Assembly (NCBI GenBank): GCA_947372925.1
Contig: CANBVQ010000002.1
Span: 1-64,000 of the forward strand
Reading direction: 5' to 3'
DNA length: 64,000 nucleotides
Source of the DNA: Acidimicrobiaceae bacterium
Lineage (GTDB): Bacteria; Actinomycetota; Acidimicrobiia; Acidimicrobiales; RAAP-2
Under the pieces are notes generated by a model. The model did not search any database and had not been told where the DNA came from. It saw only the letters and a program-made list of their open reading frames with translations. Every line of letters begins with the position of its first letter. Position 1 is the stretch's first letter. Positions 59,655 to 64,000 of this stretch are shown here, piece after piece. The translations under genes and the position numbers were made by a program.

Positions 59655-60053
59655 TTACTTTCCTTCTCGCTCTTCGGCAATGCGCTGAATTTCATCGAGG
59701 GCGGCGTAGGTTCCGCCGCCAATCACGAGCGCCAAGACGTCGGGTTCGGCAGTCGTGGAGTAGACGCAGAGCGAATCCTGGGGCCCAATTTCGATGACGT
59801 CGATGGTGCCCAGATGTGATCGGTAGAGCGGCGAGACGATGCTGTAGGCAAACCGACGAGCAATGTCGTCACTCACAATGATGTTCTCGGGCATAGACAG
59901 TCCGTTAGCCAAGTGGATGGTCCGCAACGTGCCTTCCATGTCACACGATGTGATGCCGGGGAACCATTCGGGGATGGAGGCGGGCTTGCGCACAACGCCC
60001 CACACCGTGTCGGGTGAGGCCTTGATCCTGCGCTCGTATCTAATCGTCGCCAC
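59655..60053 (-). CDS. SRPBCC (START-like) family protein
   Basis: 132 residues with the polyketide-cyclase fold: RYERRIKASPDTVWGVV, then PEWFPGITSC, a central region and a long C-terminal helix (ALDEIQRIAEERE). The family binds small hydrophobic ligands. GTG start with GAGGAG 4 bases upstream. It is followed by the sulfatase in the same transcript. A shared substrate is possible but not shown. Confidence 0.75.
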   Translation of the reverse strand: MATIRYERRIKASPDTVWGVVRKPASIPEWFPGITSCDMEGTLRTIHLANGLSMPENIIVSDDIARRFAYSIVSPLYRSHLGTIDVIEIGPQDSLCVYSTTAEPDVLALVIGGGTYAALDEIQRIAEEREGK

Positions 60054-60092
60054 GTTGCTCCTCAGAATTCACCTTGTGGTTGCGTTCACTCG

Positions 60093-60098
60093 TAATGT
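60093..60098 (+). promoter_or_regulatory. Predicted -10 of leaderless menE
   Basis: TAATGT lies 6 bases before the ATG at 60105. No ribosome site. No convincing -35. Confidence 0.45.
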
Positions 60099-60104
60099 AA
60101 AAGT

Positions 60105-61199
60105 ATGGCGAATTTAGTGGCACTCGAAATGCCAATTGGTGAATCTCTCGTAGATTCCATGAAAACGTGCGCCGATAACCACGAAGCCTTCACCATTCTC
60201 GACCCAAGGCTCAGCGAGACACGACGTTCCGAACTCCTCGACATCCTCCGGCCAACCCACCTGATCGATTCGTCTGGACGGCGCCGAGCCCTCGGCGGAG
60301 ACCCCGTTGAAGAAGGAGACGGAGCGGTCGTGCTGACCTCCGGCTCGGCCGGTCGACCGAAGGCCGCAGTCTTGACCTGGCAGGCCCTTCTCTCAAGCGC
60401 CACGCTGACCACGCAAGCACTCACGCGCGATGGCGAGCAACGATGGCTCGCCGTCATTCCCCCAACTCATATTGGTGGGCTCGCCGTCTTGTTGCGATCA
60501 GTTTTAGCCAACGTGGCTCTGCTCTTTGATGCCAGCATCGAAACGGGGGCCGCGCTAGGTGCCACGCACGTCTCGGTGGTACGGACTCAACTAGTTCGCT
60601 ACGACACCTCGAATTACCAGTGTGTCCTCCTCGGTGGAGGACCTCCTCCACCATTCGTTCCCGACAATGTGACCACGACATGGGGCATGACCGAAACCGG
60701 TTCGGGCGTCCTCTACGACCACCGGCCCCTACCGGGTGTCGAGTTCACCATCGTCGACGGTGAACTGTTAATCAAGAGTCCCACGCTCTTTCGGGCCTAC
60801 CGTGATCGACCGAGACCCGAAGTATCAGCGAACGGCAGTGACGGCTGGTTTCCCACAGGTGATGGTGCCACCTTCCTCGACGGAGCTCTCCACATTCAGG
60901 GTCGCCTGGCCTACGTGATCACCAGCGGTGGCGAAAAGATTTGGCCCGAAGATCTTGAGGAGCTCTTTCGAGACATCGAAGGCGTCGACGATCTAGCCGT
61001 CGTAGGCCGTGATGACGCCGAGTGGGGGCAGCGAGTCACTGTCGTCGCCGTCAGCCATCGCGATCAGAACGAACTACTGGAACTCTGCCGAGCGCTCGCT
61101 CGCGAACGATTCGGCCCCTGGGCGCAACCGAAGGCCATCGAACTCGTCTCGTCGATTCCCCGCACCAGCAACGGCAAGATTGCCCGAGGCTTGCTCTAA
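60105..61199 (+). CDS. menE: MenE, o-succinylbenzoate--CoA ligase
   Basis: MenE activates succinylbenzoate with ATP and CoA. 364 residues, short like other actinobacterial MenE. The ANL motifs are TSGSAGRPKAAVLTW, TWGMTETGSG and GWFPTGDGA, and the C-terminal lysine lies in RTSNGKIARG. It overlaps the convergent SDR stop by 4 bp. The preceding enzyme MenC and MenF are not seen in this window. Confidence 0.9.
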   Translation: MANLVALEMPIGESLVDSMKTCADNHEAFTILDPRLSETRRSELLDILRPTHLIDSSGRRRALGGDPVEEGDGAVVLTSGSAGRPKAAVLTWQALLSSATLTTQALTRDGEQRWLAVIPPTHIGGLAVLLRSVLANVALLFDASIETGAALGATHVSVVRTQLVRYDTSNYQCVLLGGGPPPPFVPDNVTTTWGMTETGSGVLYDHRPLPGVEFTIVDGELLIKSPTLFRAYRDRPRPEVSANGSDGWFPTGDGATFLDGALHIQGRLAYVITSGGEKIWPEDLEELFRDIEGVDDLAVVGRDDAEWGQRVTVVAVSHRDQNELLELCRALARERFGPWAQPKAIELVSSIPRTSNGKIARGLL

Positions 61200-61963
61200 C
61201 CAACGCCGCCGGTGGGCTGATTGATCGTTCCACCGTCCACCACGACGGTCTGACCCGTCATCCACGACGAGGCGTCCGATACCAAGGTGAGACAGATCGT
61301 GGCGATGTCATCGGGCTCACCAAGACGGCGCAGCGGAATGTGGGCGCTGATGGCCTCTTCGCCGTTCTCCCAGAGTCCGCGAGCCAGTTCTGTCCGAACG
61401 AGTCCCGGAGCGACGGCATTGACACGAATACTTGGAGCCAGTTCGTATGCCAGTTGCTTGGTGATGTGAATGACGGCCGCCTTGGTTACGTTGTACCAAC
61501 CAATGCCGGGTTCAGGACCCAGGCCACCAATGCTGGCGACGTTCAGAATTACTCCCCCGTGTTCCTTCATCCACGCGTTGTAGGCGGCACGGCAGTGATA
61601 AATAATGCTGGCCTGGTTAATTTCAAAAGTTTTTTGAAGTCGCGTGTCGTCGATCTCCAGTAGTGGTCCGAAGTAAGGGTTGGTAGCCGCATTATTGATC
61701 AAAATATCGACGCGCCCGAAGCGGTCCATGGTGGCGTCGATGACGTGCTGGGCGTCCTCGCTGCGTCCCACGTGACCAGTGGCCGTAGCCACCCGATCCA
61801 GGTCCGAGTTAAACGTGGCGAGTGCTTCGGCCAGATTCTCGGCCTTGCGTGAAGTCAGCATGACCGATCCACCGGCCTCGTGAATCCGGTGGGCAATGGC
61901 CAGTCCAATACCCCGACTGGCCCCGGTGATGATTGCAACTTGCCCGTTTAGAGAAATGTTCAT
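61196..61963 (-). CDS. SDR-family oxidoreductase
   Basis: 255 residues of a classical short-chain dehydrogenase: TGASRGIG at 14-21 for the cofactor, NNAATN, a serine in NVASIGG and the Y-x3-K pair in GWYNVTKAA. The Arg after GAS suggests NADP preference only weakly. It could be a FabG-type ketoreductase or a sugar/steroid dehydrogenase. TAAAGT stands 6 bases before its ATG. Its end overlaps menE. Confidence 0.85.
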   Translation of the reverse strand: MNISLNGQVAIITGASRGIGLAIAHRIHEAGGSVMLTSRKAENLAEALATFNSDLDRVATATGHVGRSEDAQHVIDATMDRFGRVDILINNAATNPYFGPLLEIDDTRLQKTFEINQASIIYHCRAAYNAWMKEHGGVILNVASIGGLGPEPGIGWYNVTKAAVIHITKQLAYELAPSIRVNAVAPGLVRTELARGLWENGEEAISAHIPLRRLGEPDDIATICLTLVSDASSWMTGQTVVVDGGTINQPTGGVG

Positions 61964-61969
61964 CCCGTG

Positions 61970-61975
61970 ACTTTA
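61970..61975 (-). promoter_or_regulatory. Predicted -10 of leaderless SDR gene
   Basis: TAAAGT on the minus strand, 6 bases before ATG 61963. Just upstream lies a small dyad AGTCT-N6-AGACT in + strand terms near 61979-61994. Confidence 0.45.
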
Positions 61976-62077
61976 CGAGTCTTTCTCGAGACTTTGGGAA
62001 TAGTGGGAACTTTTGTCGTAGCCATTTTGCACAATGGGTTTCCACCCACCGTCGGGTGAACTAGCGAAAGGCCGCCC

Positions 62078-62536
62078 ATGCGCAGCATTGACAAAATCTC
62101 ACTCATTGACCACGAAAACGAGACCATGGGTCCTCGGGCTCAACCCCACATGTACCCAGTACTCAATCAACTCCTCACCGCGCTGGTGCCCGGAGGACTG
62201 GGCCACGTGGCCGTTGGGACGAGCTGTGGAGGCTCACCGATCATGTTCGCCGCCAACGGCTTTCCCGGAGCTCGACAGGTCTTCGAGCACGGCGCCGATG
62301 GTGCGGAGCGCGCCCTCATTGGCTACGTGGAAGAGCACTTCCACGATTTCCAAGTGGGTGAAATCGTCATTGCCTCCGGCGATGGCGCCTTTGTTGACAT
62401 TGCCGCCAAGTATCAATCACGAGGCACCAAGATCACCGTGATTGCCAACCGTGGCACCCTGTCTCACTCCTTACGTCACCTCGCTGACGAAGTCATCTAC
62501 CTGCCCACCGATTGGCAGTTGACCTACGCGGCATAG
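62078..62536 (+). CDS. NYN-domain (PIN-like) putative ribonuclease
   Basis: 152 residues that make up one NYN domain of the PIN-like nuclease fold. D11 in LIDHEN, D74 in HGADGAERA and D102 in VIASGDGAF line up with the three metal-binding aspartates of LabA/DUF88 proteins. The end LADEVIYLP also fits. It would cleave RNA, target unknown. Start ATG 62078 has GAAAGG 6 bases upstream. It ends with a strong terminator. It may be a solitary gene: no antitoxin-like partner is near, so I do not call it a toxin. Confidence 0.75.
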   Translation: MRSIDKISLIDHENETMGPRAQPHMYPVLNQLLTALVPGGLGHVAVGTSCGGSPIMFAANGFPGARQVFEHGADGAERALIGYVEEHFHDFQVGEIVIASGDGAFVDIAAKYQSRGTKITVIANRGTLSHSLRHLADEVIYLPTDWQLTYAA

Positions 62537-62547
62537 TCCTCGTACAG

Positions 62548-62579
62548 CAAAAGGCCCCGCCGTTTGGCGGGGCCTTTTG
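62548..62579. terminator. Bidirectional rho-independent terminator
   Basis: A perfect 14-bp inverted repeat with loop GTTT: CAAAAGGCCCCGCC pairs with GGCGGGGCCTTTTG, followed by more Ts. It lies between the convergent NYN gene (stop at 62536) and bioY (stop at 62594), 12 and 15 bases from them, and should serve both. It is the strongest terminator in the window. Confidence 0.92.
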
Positions 62580-62593
62580 TTTCGAACGAAGCG

Positions 62594-63181
62594 TTATCGC
62601 TTGAGTAACTTCCACGTCGCGGGCAGCGCGACACCGGCGATACCGGCCTTGATGAGGTCACCGAGCCAGAAGGGCGTAAAGCCCCAGGCAATGGCTTGCG
62701 ATGGTGAGACGCCCAAGTTGAAGCCGAGCCATGTGACACCGAGGATGTAGATAATCGCCGACGAAAGAACCATTGAAGCCACGGCGGACATCACCTTGCG
62801 GTCAGCCCGACGAGTGGCGAGCCATCCGCCGACTGCGCCCGCCACAATGAAGCCCAACAGATAGCCGAACGTCGCACCGTGCACCACGTGCCAACCGCCC
62901 GAGTGCTGCGTGAACCACGGCACACCGGCGAGGCCGGCGACGAGATACAGAGACATTGAGAGTGCCGAGCGAACGGGACCAAAGGAGGCGCCCACGAGCA
63001 GGACGGCCAGCGTCTGACCAGTCACCGGAACTGGGGTGAAGCTGAGCGGAATAGAGATCTGGGCCAGAAGACCGACGAAGAGGGCCCCTCCGAGAATCAT
63101 CTGCACATCGTGCAAACGCGAACGTGAGATCAGGTCACCCAAGACTCGCGGCTGGGGCATCGTGACAACTGCAGTATTCAT
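62594..63181 (-). CDS. bioY: BioY biotin transport S-component
   Basis: BioY is the substrate-binding membrane subunit of the ECF biotin importer. 195 residues with about six hydrophobic segments. The family stretch SIPLSFTPVPVTGQTLAVLL lies near residues 45-64 and GATFGYLLGFIVAGAVGGWL around 105. AAGGAGA precedes the ATG. bioM/bioN or EcfA/T genes are not in the window. A loose dyad upstream (GTGAAAC ... GTCAC) may be a regulator site but is weak. Confidence 0.92.
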   Translation of the reverse strand: MNTAVVTMPQPRVLGDLISRSRLHDVQMILGGALFVGLLAQISIPLSFTPVPVTGQTLAVLLVGASFGPVRSALSMSLYLVAGLAGVPWFTQHSGGWHVVHGATFGYLLGFIVAGAVGGWLATRRADRKVMSAVASMVLSSAIIYILGVTWLGFNLGVSPSQAIAWGFTPFWLGDLIKAGIAGVALPATWKLLKR

Positions 63182-63262
63182 GAAGTCTCCTTTGAGTGAC
63201 TAAAGACTAGGAGTTTCACTGATTCGTTTGAGACATTTGCGACCAAAGTGCTGAGCGGTCTA

Positions 63263-63268
63263 TACGCT
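63263..63268 (+). promoter_or_regulatory. Predicted -10 of leaderless DUF255 gene
   Basis: TACGCT lies 6 bases before the GTG at 63275. No ribosome site in between. Confidence 0.45.
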
Positions 63269-63274
63269 TCCTTC

Positions 63275-64000
<726 letters not shown>

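Noticed and set aside
62078-62536. Toxin-antitoxin module based on the PIN-like fold
   Set aside because: No small partner gene upstream or downstream; the neighbours are an SDR on the other strand and bioY.

Overview
The window reads as chromosomal DNA of a high-GC actinobacterium (Actinomycetota). The actinobacterial IHF gene sits beside gmk and rpoZ. PriA has no helicase motifs. The order infC-rpmI-rplT-trmH-pheS-pheT-arg and the order aro-efp-nusB / pyrR-pyrBC-carAB-pyrDF-mihF-gmk-rpoZ-coaBC-metK-priA-def-fmt-rpe-rib are familiar from mycobacteria and streptomycetes. Menaquinone genes, an aa3-type oxidase with a CtaG-like factor, and many apparently leaderless genes fit the same phylum. 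A deep lineage such as Acidimicrobiia is my guess; it is not demonstrated here.

Layout, left to right. Positions 1-422 are AT-rich and without a convincing gene. 423-5577 is one rRNA operon (5S, 23S, 16S) read from the minus strand, with its promoter near 5867-5896. 5987-11780 is an arginine operon argC-B-F-R-G-H without argJ or argD. An EamA transporter lies divergent from argC. Then follow, on the minus strand, infC-rpmI-rplT-trmH-pheS-pheT. 18409-28238 holds a DUF1844-like gene, a cold-shock-like gene, ribH-ribBA-ribD (no ribE), rpe, fmt, def, priA, metK, coaBC and rpoZ. 28261-38214 holds gmk, mihF and the complete de novo UMP operon pyrR-B-C-carA-carB-D-F, preceded by a clear PyrR-binding RNA hairpin.

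38248-45158 is a respiratory module: oxidase subunits III, I and II, a cupredoxin with a degenerate CuA site, a CtaG-like protein, and a 581-residue fusion of two DoxX-like membrane repeats with an SCO1-type copper chaperone domain. It lies between nusB and pyrR. 45170-49381 is nusB, efp and the shikimate genes aroQ-B-K-C. 49422-53893 holds nfuA, several small or unrecognised genes, a lipoprotein, tyrS and ccdA. 53890-61963 is a menaquinone region (menD, menH-like, menA, menB, menE) interleaved with a Cys-type sulfatase, an SRPBCC protein and an SDR. The end holds a NYN-domain protein, a bidirectional terminator, bioY and the start of a YyaL/DUF255 protein cut by the window edge.

Most of the window is core metabolism and information processing in tight operons with 1-20 bp overlaps. 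The most notable items are the oxidase module with its fusion protein and odd cupredoxin, the PyrR hairpin, and a recurrent start architecture in which a TANNNT hexamer sits 6 or 7 bases before an ATG or GTG. I saw no insertion sequence, prophage, CRISPR array or tRNA.
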